DNA of 6,369 bases. It comes from Bradyrhizobiaceae bacterium (lineage in GTDB: Bacteria > Pseudomonadota > Alphaproteobacteria > Rhizobiales > Xanthobacteraceae). The notes under the pieces were generated by a model, which did not search any database, had not been told where the DNA came from, and saw only the letters and a list, made by a program, of their open reading frames with translations. The translations under genes were made by a program, and so were the position numbers. Positions 1 to 5,496 of the stretch are shown here, piece after piece (position 1 is the first letter of the stretch; the number at the start of each line of letters is the position of its first letter). Location of the stretch: the NCBI GenBank assembly GCA_016793685.1, contig JAEULX010000009.1, positions 1-6,369 of the forward strand, given 5' to 3'.

Positions 1-1
1 G

Positions 2-658
2 AACGGAGCGATGACGCTCGCCGACATTTATCGCCTCGCCGATCCGCGCTTCACCGGCCGCGTCACGGTGCCGGTGCTGTGGGACAAAATGCGCAAGACG
101 ATCGTGAGCAACGAATCGTCCGAGATCATCCGCATGCTGAACTCCGCCTTCGAGGCCTTCACCGACGCGCGGGCGGATTTTTATCCGCCGGCGCTGCGGG
201 GCGAAATCGACGAGGTGAACGCGTTCGTCTACCGGACCATCAATAACGGCGTGTATCGCGCAGGGTTTGCCACAGCGCAGGCCGCCTACGACGAAGCTTT
301 TCTCGCGCTGTTCGACGCGCTCGACACGATCGACGCGCGGCTCGCCTCGCAGCGCTACCTGATCGGCAGCGCCATCACCGAAGCCGACATCCGGCTGTTC
401 ACGACGCTGGTGCGCTTCGATGCGGTCTATGTCGGCCATTTCAAGTGCAATCTGCGCCGTATCGCCGATTACCCGAACCTGTCACCCTATCTGCGCGACC
501 TCTACCAGACGCCGGGTTTTGGCGAGACGGTCAATCTCGAGCACATCAAGCGGCACTATTACGGCAGCCACCGCCAGATCAACCCGACCGGCATCGTCCC
601 GCTCGGCCCGGCGCTCGACTTCTGCGCGCCGCACGACCGCGGCCGCTTCACCCGCTGA
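2..658 (+). CDS. Glutathionyl-hydroquinone reductase (YqjG/PcpF-type GST), 5' partial
   Basis: This is the C-terminal part of a cytosolic omega-like glutathione transferase that reduces glutathionyl-hydroquinones to hydroquinones with release of GSSG. The frame is open to the first base (Asn-Gly-Ala precede the Met at 11), and family members are about 320-330 residues, so roughly the first third lies outside the window. The missing part includes the Cys-Pro-Trp-Ala catalytic cysteine motif. What remains resembles E. coli YqjG closely: FTGRVTVPVLWDK and TIVSNESSEIIRM end the thioredoxin-like domain, the helical domain contains FDAVYVGHFKCNLRRI, and the C-terminus has HIKRHYYGSHRQINPTGI. The Met at 11 is internal, not a start, because conserved family sequence precedes it. 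The gene converges with the dehydrogenase gene, leaving a 94-bp gap. The family assignment is firm; the physiological substrate is unknown. Confidence 0.93.
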   Translation, partial: NGAMTLADIYRLADPRFTGRVTVPVLWDKMRKTIVSNESSEIIRMLNSAFEAFTDARADFYPPALRGEIDEVNAFVYRTINNGVYRAGFATAQAAYDEAFLALFDALDTIDARLASQRYLIGSAITEADIRLFTTLVRFDAVYVGHFKCNLRRIADYPNLSPYLRDLYQTPGFGETVNLEHIKRHYYGSHRQINPTGIVPLGPALDFCAPHDRGRFTR

Positions 659-720
659 GATGCGCCGGCTGCCGGAGTTGGAGCTGGAGTTGCTCGCGCG
701 GGCGCGGCCGCGTGAGCCAA

Positions 721-742
721 TTCCGTTCCGATGGAACCGGAA
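721..742. terminator. Hairpin between convergent genes, possible terminator
   Basis: The arms at 721-729 (TTCCGTTCC) and 733-742 (GGAACCGGAA) pair through 9 base pairs with one bulged C at 738 and a GAT loop. The hairpin sits in the 94-bp gap between two convergent stop codons, where a bidirectional terminator would be expected. There is no clear U-tract on either side, so it is not a textbook intrinsic terminator. It could instead be a Rho-assisted end or an mRNA 3' stability element. Confidence 0.4.
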
Positions 743-752
743 CTCGCGCCGG

Positions 753-1754
753 CTAAAGCTGCGAGGGCAGCACGCGGTCGGGCGGGCGGTGCCCGTCCAT
801 GAAGGTCTGGATGTTGATGATGACCTTGGTGCCCATGTCGACCCGGCCTTCGATGGTCGCCGAGCCGAGATGCGGCAGCAGCGTGACCTTTCCGGCGCGC
901 GCGAGCCGCTGCAGCTTCGGGTTCACTTCGGGCTCGTGCTCGAACACGTCGAGGCCCGCGCCCGCGAGTTCACCCGCCTCGATCATGCGAATCAGCGCGT
1001 TCTCGTCGATGATTTCGCCGCGCGCCGTGTTGACGATGTAGGCCTCGGGCTGCAGCAGCTTCAGCCGGCGCGCCGACAGCAGGTGGTAGGTCGCCGGCGT
1101 ATGCGGGCAATTGACCGAGATGATGTCCATGCGGACCAGCATCTGGTCGAGGCTCTCCCAATAGGTCGCCTCCACCAACTCTTCGATCTTGGGCGGCACC
1201 CGGCGGCGGTTGTGGTAGTGGATCTGCAAGCCGAACGCCCGGGCGCGGCGCGCGACGGCCTGGCCGATCCGCCCCATGCCGATGATTCCCAGACGCTTGC
1301 CGGAGATGCGGTGCCCGAGCATCCAGGTCGGCGTCCAGCCTCCCCACGGCTTCTCTCCCGTCATGACCGCCGCCCCCTCGGTGAGCCGCCGGGGAACCGC
1401 GAGGATGAGCGCCATGGTCATGTCCGCGGTGTCCTCGGTGAGGACACCCGGCGTGTTGGTGACGGTGATCCCGCGCTGGAGGGCGGCGGCGACGTCGATA
1501 TTGTCGACGCCGTTGCCGAAATTGGCGATCAGCTTCAGGCGTTCGCCGGCATGGCCGAGCACATGGGCGTCGATGCGATCGGTGACGGTCGGCACCAGCA
1601 CATCGGCGGTCGCCAGAGCTTCCGCGAGTTCGTTTTGGCCGAGGGGCTTGTCATCGACGTTGAGGCGGGTATCGAACAGTTCCCGCATGCGGGTTTCGAC
1701 AATGTCGGGGAGCTTACGGGTGACGACAACTAGAGGTTTTTTTCTATTTGGCAT
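753..1754 (-). CDS. D-2-hydroxyacid dehydrogenase, glyoxylate/hydroxypyruvate reductase type
   Basis: This 333-residue cytosolic oxidoreductase probably reduces glyoxylate and/or hydroxypyruvate to glycolate/D-glycerate. An N-terminal substrate-binding region (about 1-105) is followed by a Rossmann domain with the nucleotide motif GMGRIG at 159-164. The family's catalytic triad is visible: Arg245 in VNTARGEI, Glu274 in DVFEHEPEV and His295 in LPHLGSAT. After the second beta strand the sequence is HNRRRVP (181-187), basic where NAD-specific enzymes usually have an acidic residue, so NADP(H) is the likely cofactor. The start at 1754 gives MPNRKKPLVVVTRKLP, which matches where the family fold begins. 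The frame stays open to an ATG at 1922, but the extra 56 residues are Arg-rich and unlike the family, and would overlap the leader of the divergent gene. AAGGA at 1767-1771 lies 12 nt upstream of the chosen start. The exact substrate cannot be read from sequence. Confidence 0.92.
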   Translation of the reverse strand: MPNRKKPLVVVTRKLPDIVETRMRELFDTRLNVDDKPLGQNELAEALATADVLVPTVTDRIDAHVLGHAGERLKLIANFGNGVDNIDVAAALQRGITVTNTPGVLTEDTADMTMALILAVPRRLTEGAAVMTGEKPWGGWTPTWMLGHRISGKRLGIIGMGRIGQAVARRARAFGLQIHYHNRRRVPPKIEELVEATYWESLDQMLVRMDIISVNCPHTPATYHLLSARRLKLLQPEAYIVNTARGEIIDENALIRMIEAGELAGAGLDVFEHEPEVNPKLQRLARAGKVTLLPHLGSATIEGRVDMGTKVIINIQTFMDGHRPPDRVLPSQL

Positions 1755-1794
1755 ATTTCTAATGTGTCCTTGCCCCGAAGCGTCGCGGTGCTCC

Positions 1795-1820
1795 GAAAGG
1801 AGGCCGGCCCGCCGCCTTTC
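1795..1820. other. Strong imperfect hairpin in divergent intergenic region
   Basis: Outer arms GAAAGG (1795-1800) and CCTTTC (1815-1820) pair, then an A-G mismatch, then GGC (1802-1804) with GCC (1811-1813) around a 6-nt loop. It lies between the dehydrogenase start (1754) and the SH3-protein leader (from 1887). On the + strand the 5' arm contains GAAAGGAGG, a good ribosome-binding consensus, but no start codon follows within range. It would fold in the 5' leader of either transcript that reaches it, or act as a protein-binding palindrome. Function is unknown. Confidence 0.4.
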
Positions 1821-1872
1821 AGCCCTCTTTAACCGACATCGCAGAGACTGAAAACCCGGGCTCTGAGCGTTC

Positions 1873-1880
1873 AAGGAGGA
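1873..1880 (+). promoter_or_regulatory. Strong ribosome binding site upstream of SH3 gene
   Basis: AAGGAGGA at 1873-1880 is a near-perfect Shine-Dalgarno sequence with an ideal 6-nt spacer to the ATG at 1887. That ATG is not in frame with the SH3 protein; it opens a 23-codon reading frame. The candidate starts of the SH3 gene itself (1922, 1946, 1955) have only weak upstream purine stretches. This is the best ribosome binding site in the window and therefore bears on how the SH3 gene is translated. Confidence 0.6.
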
Positions 1881-1886
1881 GCCGCA

Positions 1887-1958
1887 ATGGCCCTTCTCTA
1901 TCAGATGGCCGGGATAAGACAATGCGCCAGCGCTGCATCGTCGGGATGGCCTGGATGA
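1887..1958 (+). CDS. Putative 23-codon leader ORF coupled to SH3 gene
   Basis: The reading frame runs from the ATG at 1887 to the TGA at 1956-1958 and encodes MALLYQMAGIRQCASAASSG followed by Trp-Pro-Gly. It has the strong ribosome binding site at 1873-1880. Its stop codon overlaps the ATG at 1955 of the SH3 frame in an ATGA arrangement, the classic geometry for translational coupling. The peptide has no recognisable domain and no run of one amino acid typical of attenuator leaders. It may be only a translated leader. The alternative is that it is the true N-terminus of the SH3 protein, split off by a frameshift or sequencing error. No homology supports it, so confidence is limited. Confidence 0.35.
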   Translation: MALLYQMAGIRQCASAASSGWPG

Positions 1959-2521
1959 CGATCCGCTCCGCTTATTTGTATGCGATTCGCGGTCCGCTGA
2001 AGGCGCTGGGGGTGTGCGCGGCCGCGTTGACGCTGACCCTTCCGGCGGGTGCGGGAGCGTACGCCGCGAGCGGCGAACTTGCCGGATCGCAGAGCGGGCT
2101 TCCGGTGCCGCGTTTCGTCAGCCTGAAGTCGGACCGGGTCAATGTGCGCGGCGGCCCCTCCAAAGACCATGAGGTCGTCTGGGTTTACGCGCGCGCCGGG
2201 CTTCCGGTCGAGATAACCGCGGAATTCGAGAACTGGCGCCGCATCCGCGACTGGGAGGGTGCGGAGGGCTGGGTCTATCATTCGCTGCTGTCGGGCCGCC
2301 GCTCAGCTTTCGTCGTCAAGCGCAAGACCAGCGAAGAGCTCGCGCCGCTCTATGAGTCCGCCGATCCCGACGCCGCGCTCAAGGCGCGGCTCGAACCGGG
2401 GGTAGTCGGCATGATCAAGCGCTGCAGCGGCGTGCGCTGCCGGTTTGTCGGGGATCATTTCGACGGATTCATCCCGCAGGATCGCCTGTGGGGCGTCTAT
2501 CCGGGCGAGAAGATCGACTGA
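1955..2521 (+). CDS. Exported bacterial SH3-domain protein, function unknown
   Basis: This secreted or periplasmic protein has bacterial SH3-like folds (SH3_4-like family). From the Met at 1955 it is 188 residues. The N-terminus is a signal peptide: basic residues, then a hydrophobic stretch (about ALGVCAAALTLTLPAG) and a likely cleavage site after AYA. A first SH3 unit follows, with LKSDRVNVRGGPS and EGWVYHSLLSG. A second, diverged repeat includes the Cys pair of RCSGVRCRF and ends with GFIPQDRLWGVYPGE. SH3b domains often bind cell-wall or protein ligands, but the ligand here is unknown. In-frame ATGs at 1922 and 1946 would add 11 or 3 residues. I chose 1955 because it gives a compact signal peptide and overlaps the stop of the leader ORF, although 1922 remains possible. 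The gene stands alone, divergent from the dehydrogenase and converging on irr. Confidence 0.82.
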   Translation: MTIRSAYLYAIRGPLKALGVCAAALTLTLPAGAGAYAASGELAGSQSGLPVPRFVSLKSDRVNVRGGPSKDHEVVWVYARAGLPVEITAEFENWRRIRDWEGAEGWVYHSLLSGRRSAFVVKRKTSEELAPLYESADPDAALKARLEPGVVGMIKRCSGVRCRFVGDHFDGFIPQDRLWGVYPGEKID

Positions 2522-2574
2522 CCGGGGTTGCCTGACCGGGTTTGCCTGACCGACGTTGCCCGACCGGGGTTGCC
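2519..2574. repeat. Four tandem copies of a 14-bp repeat
   Basis: The consensus TGACCGGGGTTGCC is repeated four times without gaps. The units are 2519-2532 (exact), 2533-2546 (one change), 2547-2560 (two changes) and 2561-2574 (one change). The first three bases of unit 1 are the TGA stop of the SH3 gene. The array occupies about half of the 100-bp gap before the irr stop codon. Such an array could arise by slippage or be a binding site; function is unknown. Confidence 0.85.
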
Positions 2575-2599
2575 GGGCGGTTCGGTTGGCCCAACGGCG

Positions 2600-2615
2600 C
2601 GCGCGGGAAAGCGCG
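2600..2615. terminator. GC-rich hairpin between SH3 gene and irr, weak terminator candidate
   Basis: CGCGC (2600-2604) and GCGCG (2611-2615) pair around a GGGAAA loop, just beyond the stop codon of irr and after the tandem repeats. The adjacent GTTGG-C-CCAAC palindrome (2585-2595) adds further symmetry. Neither has a U-tract, so intrinsic termination is doubtful. The position between two convergent genes is the main support. Confidence 0.28.
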
Positions 2616-2621
2616 GCGAGT

Positions 2622-3119
2622 TCACTTGCCCTGCGGCTTGAGCCTCACCACGACATCGATGCGGGCAATTTCGTATCCGTCCGGAAGCGCGGGGAGAGCG
2701 CCCTCGCCGGTCTCTACCGTCGGAATGTCCACCAGCTCGTTCCGGTCCTCGATGAAAAAATGATGATGCTCGGAAACGTTGGTGTCGAAATAGGTTTTCG
2801 CGCCGTCGACGGCGATCTGCCGCAACAGGCCTACTTCGGTGAACTGGTGGAGGGTGTTGTAGACGGTTGCGAGCGACACCGGAACGCGCGCCCGCGTCGC
2901 CTCCTCGTACAGCATTTCCGCTGTCAGGTGGCGGTGGCCCTTGCCGAACAAGATCCAGCCGAGCGCCATGCGCTGCAGGGTCGGCCGCAAACCAACGCTG
3001 CGAAGCATGGACTTGACGTCATGCCAGGGGCAGCCATTGAGGTCGGACAGCATGAACGCGCCGTCGGCCGCCTTGGTCTGCGGTGTTAAATTGTTGGGGG
3101 GCTGAAGCGTCGTCCGCAT
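2622..3119 (-). CDS. irr: Iron response regulator Irr, Fur family
   Basis: This 165-residue Fur-family transcription factor senses iron through heme status and, in rhizobia, controls heme synthesis and iron-uptake or storage genes. The N-terminus carries the heme regulatory motif GCPWHDV (Cys30-Pro31), matching the Bradyrhizobium japonicum Irr motif used for heme-triggered degradation. The winged-helix DNA-binding part includes GLRPTLQRMALGWILFGKG (43-61) and the recognition region VPVSLATVYNTL (79-90). The His118-His119-His120 cluster corresponds to the second heme site. The rest is the Fur-like dimerisation domain, ending DGYEIARIDVVVRLKPQGK. Length is typical. For the start at 3119, AAGGAGG (3134-3140, minus strand) is 14 nt away, longer than ideal. 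The Met at 3053 (residue 23) still retains the heme motif and is an alternative start. The gene is divergent from fabA. Confidence 0.95.
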   Translation of the reverse strand: MRTTLQPPNNLTPQTKAADGAFMLSDLNGCPWHDVKSMLRSVGLRPTLQRMALGWILFGKGHRHLTAEMLYEEATRARVPVSLATVYNTLHQFTEVGLLRQIAVDGAKTYFDTNVSEHHHFFIEDRNELVDIPTVETGEGALPALPDGYEIARIDVVVRLKPQGK

Positions 3120-3413
3120 CGGGCGCGAAATTGCCTCCTTGTTTGACTTAGCAGCAGTTTACCGCGCTTAGCCCCTTGTTGCAACCGCTTCTCAATATTG
3201 TCTTTCGTAGGAGTATCATGGAATCCATTGCGGGCTCCGTATGATGGGCATGTTTTCGACGCCTCTTGTCTGTGTTAGGGAAGCGACATAGAGGATTTTT
3301 TCGGCCAGCCAGGACAGCGAACCCCCGTAGGAACATGGATTCGATGCTGGAAGCGGAGCCAACCGTCGCGCGGCGGCGTGCTCCGGGCTTGGCCGTGGGG
3401 AGGATGACAGGGA
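3120..3413. promoter_or_regulatory. Divergent irr-fabA intergenic region
   Basis: This 294-bp region must hold promoters for irr (leftward) and fabA (rightward). It is clearly more AT-rich near 3140-3300 than the flanking genes. On the minus strand, TTGAGA (3190-3195) and GCTAAG (3167-3172) are spaced by 17 bp, a plausible but weak -35/-10 pair for irr. On the plus strand, TTGTCT (3266-3271) and CATAGA (3287-3292), spaced by 15 bp, are a weaker candidate for fabA. CTTAGC occurs at 3147-3152 and again at 3167-3172, exactly 20 bp apart (two helical turns), and CAATATTG (3193-3200) is a perfect palindrome. I could not find a convincing full Irr control element. No convincing small gene is present. 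Confidence 0.5.
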
Positions 3414-3941
3414 ATGCTTAAACGACGGTCGAGCTTCGAGTATGAGGACCTGCTCGCCTGCGGCCGGGGCGAATTATTCACCGACGGGCCGCAGCTGCCG
3501 TTGCCGCCCATGCTGATGTTTGATCGCATCGCCGAAATCGCCGACAAGGGCGGGGAGCACGGCAAGGGACTCGCCCGCGCCGAGTTCGAGGTGAAGCCGG
3601 ACCTCTGGTTCTTCCCTTGCCATTTCAAGGGCGACCCGGTGATGCCCGGATGCCTCGGAATTGACGCTTTGTGGCAGCTACTCGGCTTTTTCCTCGGCTG
3701 GCTCGGGGCCGAAGGGAAAGGGCGGGCGCTCGGCTTGGGCGAACTCAAGTTTTCCGGACAAGTTCTTCCGACGGTCAAGAAGGTCGTGTACGGCATCGAC
3801 ATCAAGCGCGTGGTGCGCTCCAAACTCGTGCTAGGGATCGCCGACGGCTGGCTTTCGGCCGACGGATCGGTCATTTACCGGGCGCTGGACCTCAAGGTCG
3901 GGCTGTTCCGGGATGCCGCGATGCAGCCAAACCAGGCCTGA
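3414..3941 (+). CDS. fabA: 3-hydroxydecanoyl-ACP dehydratase/isomerase FabA
   Basis: This 175-residue cytosolic hot-dog-fold enzyme dehydrates 3-hydroxydecanoyl-ACP and isomerises trans-2- to cis-3-decenoyl-ACP, the branch point of anaerobic-type unsaturated fatty acid synthesis. It aligns with E. coli FabA along its length. It has EDLLACGRGELF near the N-terminus and the active-site segment WFFPCHFKGDPVMPGC with His70. Asp84 lies in GIDALWQLLGF on the central helix. The middle (GKGRALGLGELKFSGQVLP) and the C-terminal DLKVGLF are also conserved. The start at 3414 is the only sensible one, because a TGA lies in frame at 3405-3407 and GGGGAGG (3397-3403) is 10 nt upstream. It is followed 55 bp later by fabB, probably cotranscribed. 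Confidence 0.97.
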   Translation: MLKRRSSFEYEDLLACGRGELFTDGPQLPLPPMLMFDRIAEIADKGGEHGKGLARAEFEVKPDLWFFPCHFKGDPVMPGCLGIDALWQLLGFFLGWLGAEGKGRALGLGELKFSGQVLPTVKKVVYGIDIKRVVRSKLVLGIADGWLSADGSVIYRALDLKVGLFRDAAMQPNQA

Positions 3942-3996
3942 GCGGTAGCGTGCGCGCCTTAAGACGGTCAGCCGGACAGATACGGGAACCAATGAA

Positions 3997-5220
3997 ATGA
4001 GACGTGTCGTCGTCACTGGAATGGGCATTGTCTCCTGCATCGGCAACAACACCCAGGAAGTGCTGGCGAGCCTGCGCGAGGCAAAATCAGGGATCTCGCA
4101 CGCCAAGGACTATGCCGAACTCGGCTTTCGCAGCCTGGTGCACGGTGCGCCGACCCTCAACGCCGAGGAGGCGATCGACCGGCGGGCGATGCGCTTTCTT
4201 GGCGGCGGCGCGGCGTGGAACCACGTCGCCATGGAGCAGGCGATCCGCGACGCCGGCCTCGAGCAAAACGAGATTTCGCACGAACGGACCGGCATCATCA
4301 TGGGATCGGGCGGCCCCTCCACCCGCACCATCGTCGAGGCCGCCGATATCGCGCGCAGCAAAGGGCCGAAGCGGGTCGGTCCGTTCGCCGTGCCGAAGGC
4401 CATGTCGTCCACCGCCTCGGCGACGCTCGCCACCTGGTTCAAGATCAAGGGCGTGAACTACTCGATCTCGTCCGCCTGCGCGACGTCGAGCCACTGCATC
4501 GGCAACGCCACCGAGATCATCGGCAACGGCAAGCAGGACGTCATCTTTGCCGGCGGCTGCGAGGAGCTGGACTGGACCCTCTCGGTGCTGTTCGACGCCA
4601 TGGGCGCGCTGTCGACCAAGTACAATGCGACGCCGGAGAAGGCCTCGCGCGCCTACGACGCCGACCGCGACGGGTTCGTGATCTCGGGCGGCGCCGGTGT
4701 GGTCGTCCTCGAGGAGCTCGAGCATGCCCGGGCGCGGGGGGCGCGAATCTATGCCGAGATCGCCGGCTATGGCGCGACGTCGGACGGCGTCGACATGGTC
4801 GCGCCGTCCGGCGAGGGCGCCGCCCGCTGCATGCGCCAGGCGCTGCAGGGCGTCGGGCCCAAGATCGACTACATCAATCCGCACGCAACCTCGACGCCGA
4901 TCGGCGACGTCAAGGAGATCGAGGCGATTCGCGAAGTTTTCGGCGCGGGCGACAAGTGCCCGCCCATCTCGGCGACGAAGTCGCTCACCGGCCATTCGCA
5001 GGGCGCGACCGGCGTGCACGAGGCGATCTACTCGCTCCTGATGATGAACAACGGCTTCATCTGCGAGAGCGCCAATATCGAGACCCTCGATCCCGCCTGC
5101 GCCGACATGCCGATCGTGCGCGAACGGCGGGACAACGTGACGCTCGGCTGCGTGCTGTCCAACTCTTTCGGCTTCGGCGGCACGAACGCCTCGCTCGTGT
5201 TCAAGCACGTCGACGCCTGA
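3997..5220 (+). CDS. fabB: 3-oxoacyl-ACP synthase I (KAS I) FabB
   Basis: This 407-residue thiolase-fold condensing enzyme elongates acyl-ACP with malonyl-ACP and is required to extend the cis-3-decenoyl-ACP made by FabA. The Cys-His-His triad is visible: Cys161 in SISSACATSSHCIG, His296 in NPHATSTPIGD and His333 in LTGHSQGATGVHE, with Lys328 in SATKSLTGH. The N-terminal RRVVVTGMGIVSCIG and the C-terminal SNSFGFGGTNASLVF are standard. Length equals the usual KAS I size (E. coli about 406). FabB rather than FabF is supported by coupling to fabA and by the GHSQGATGVHE region. The start at 3997 begins immediately with the conserved RRVVVTG segment. A weak GGGA (3984-3987) lies 9 nt upstream. The start codon overlaps the stop of a two-codon mini-frame, ATGAAATGA (3992-4000). 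Confidence 0.97.
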   Translation: MRRVVVTGMGIVSCIGNNTQEVLASLREAKSGISHAKDYAELGFRSLVHGAPTLNAEEAIDRRAMRFLGGGAAWNHVAMEQAIRDAGLEQNEISHERTGIIMGSGGPSTRTIVEAADIARSKGPKRVGPFAVPKAMSSTASATLATWFKIKGVNYSISSACATSSHCIGNATEIIGNGKQDVIFAGGCEELDWTLSVLFDAMGALSTKYNATPEKASRAYDADRDGFVISGGAGVVVLEELEHARARGARIYAEIAGYGATSDGVDMVAPSGEGAARCMRQALQGVGPKIDYINPHATSTPIGDVKEIEAIREVFGAGDKCPPISATKSLTGHSQGATGVHEAIYSLLMMNNGFICESANIETLDPACADMPIVRERRDNVTLGCVLSNSFGFGGTNASLVFKHVDA

Positions 5221-5496
5221 GGGGCGGCAACCCGCGCCACCACCGAATAAGAAAAAGGGGGCATCTTTTGCGGAAAATGGGTTCTCCACCGGGCCGGGAC
5301 CGCACCGCCGCCATGTCATCCCGATGTTGCATCGACGACATAATGATCGGGGTTGACTGTGCCGAATCGGCGCGGCGGGCAAGCGGAACGCGGGCGCGAC
5401 TGCCTGCGCCGCGAGGGAGGGCTCACCCCGATGAAGATCAACGGCTATGCGGCTCCCCCCGCAGTCGTTCAATTTCCTCCACGCAGGCCGGCGATC
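5221..5496 (+). promoter_or_regulatory. fabB-fabI spacer
   Basis: This spacer of 210 or 276 bp, depending on the fabI start used, is unusually long for an operon gap and could hold a separate fabI promoter or an mRNA processing site. CGATG-TTG-CATCG (5322-5334) is a perfect small inverted repeat. CATAAT (5339-5344) resembles a -10 box but has no convincing -35 partner. A purine-rich tract, AAGAAAAAGGGGG, lies around 5249-5261. An open frame of 76 codons from the ATG at 5277 into fabI (to 5507) has no recognisable domain and an amino-acid make-up like frame-shifted GC-rich DNA, so I do not call it a gene. Confidence 0.35.
5413..5420 (+). promoter_or_regulatory. Ribosome binding site for an upstream fabI start
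   Basis: GAGGGAGG (5413-5420) is a strong Shine-Dalgarno sequence 10 nt before the ATG at 5431. That ATG is in frame with fabI and would add 22 residues (starting MKINGYAAPPAVVQF) to the N-terminus. The start at 5497 has only weak purine content upstream. This site is the main reason to doubt the conventional, shorter start. Confidence 0.45.

Noticed and set aside
675..692. Three hexamers GAGTTG-GAGCTG-GAGTTG after the reductase gene
   Set aside because: It is very short and imperfect, and easily arises by chance in a short spacer.
420..1733. 437-codon plus-strand frame opposite the dehydrogenase
   Set aside because: It is the antisense shadow of a well-supported hydroxyacid dehydrogenase with all catalytic residues, and it overlaps the reductase gene out of frame.
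1755..1922. 56-residue N-terminal extension of the dehydrogenase
   Set aside because: The extra residues are Arg/Ser-rich and unlike the family. The internal Met at 1754 starts at the usual point, and the extension would run through the divergent intergenic hairpin and leader ORF.
3148..3336. 62-codon minus-strand frame in the irr-fabA intergenic region
   Set aside because: It has no convincing ribosome binding site and no recognisable domain, and it sits across the region expected to hold both promoters.
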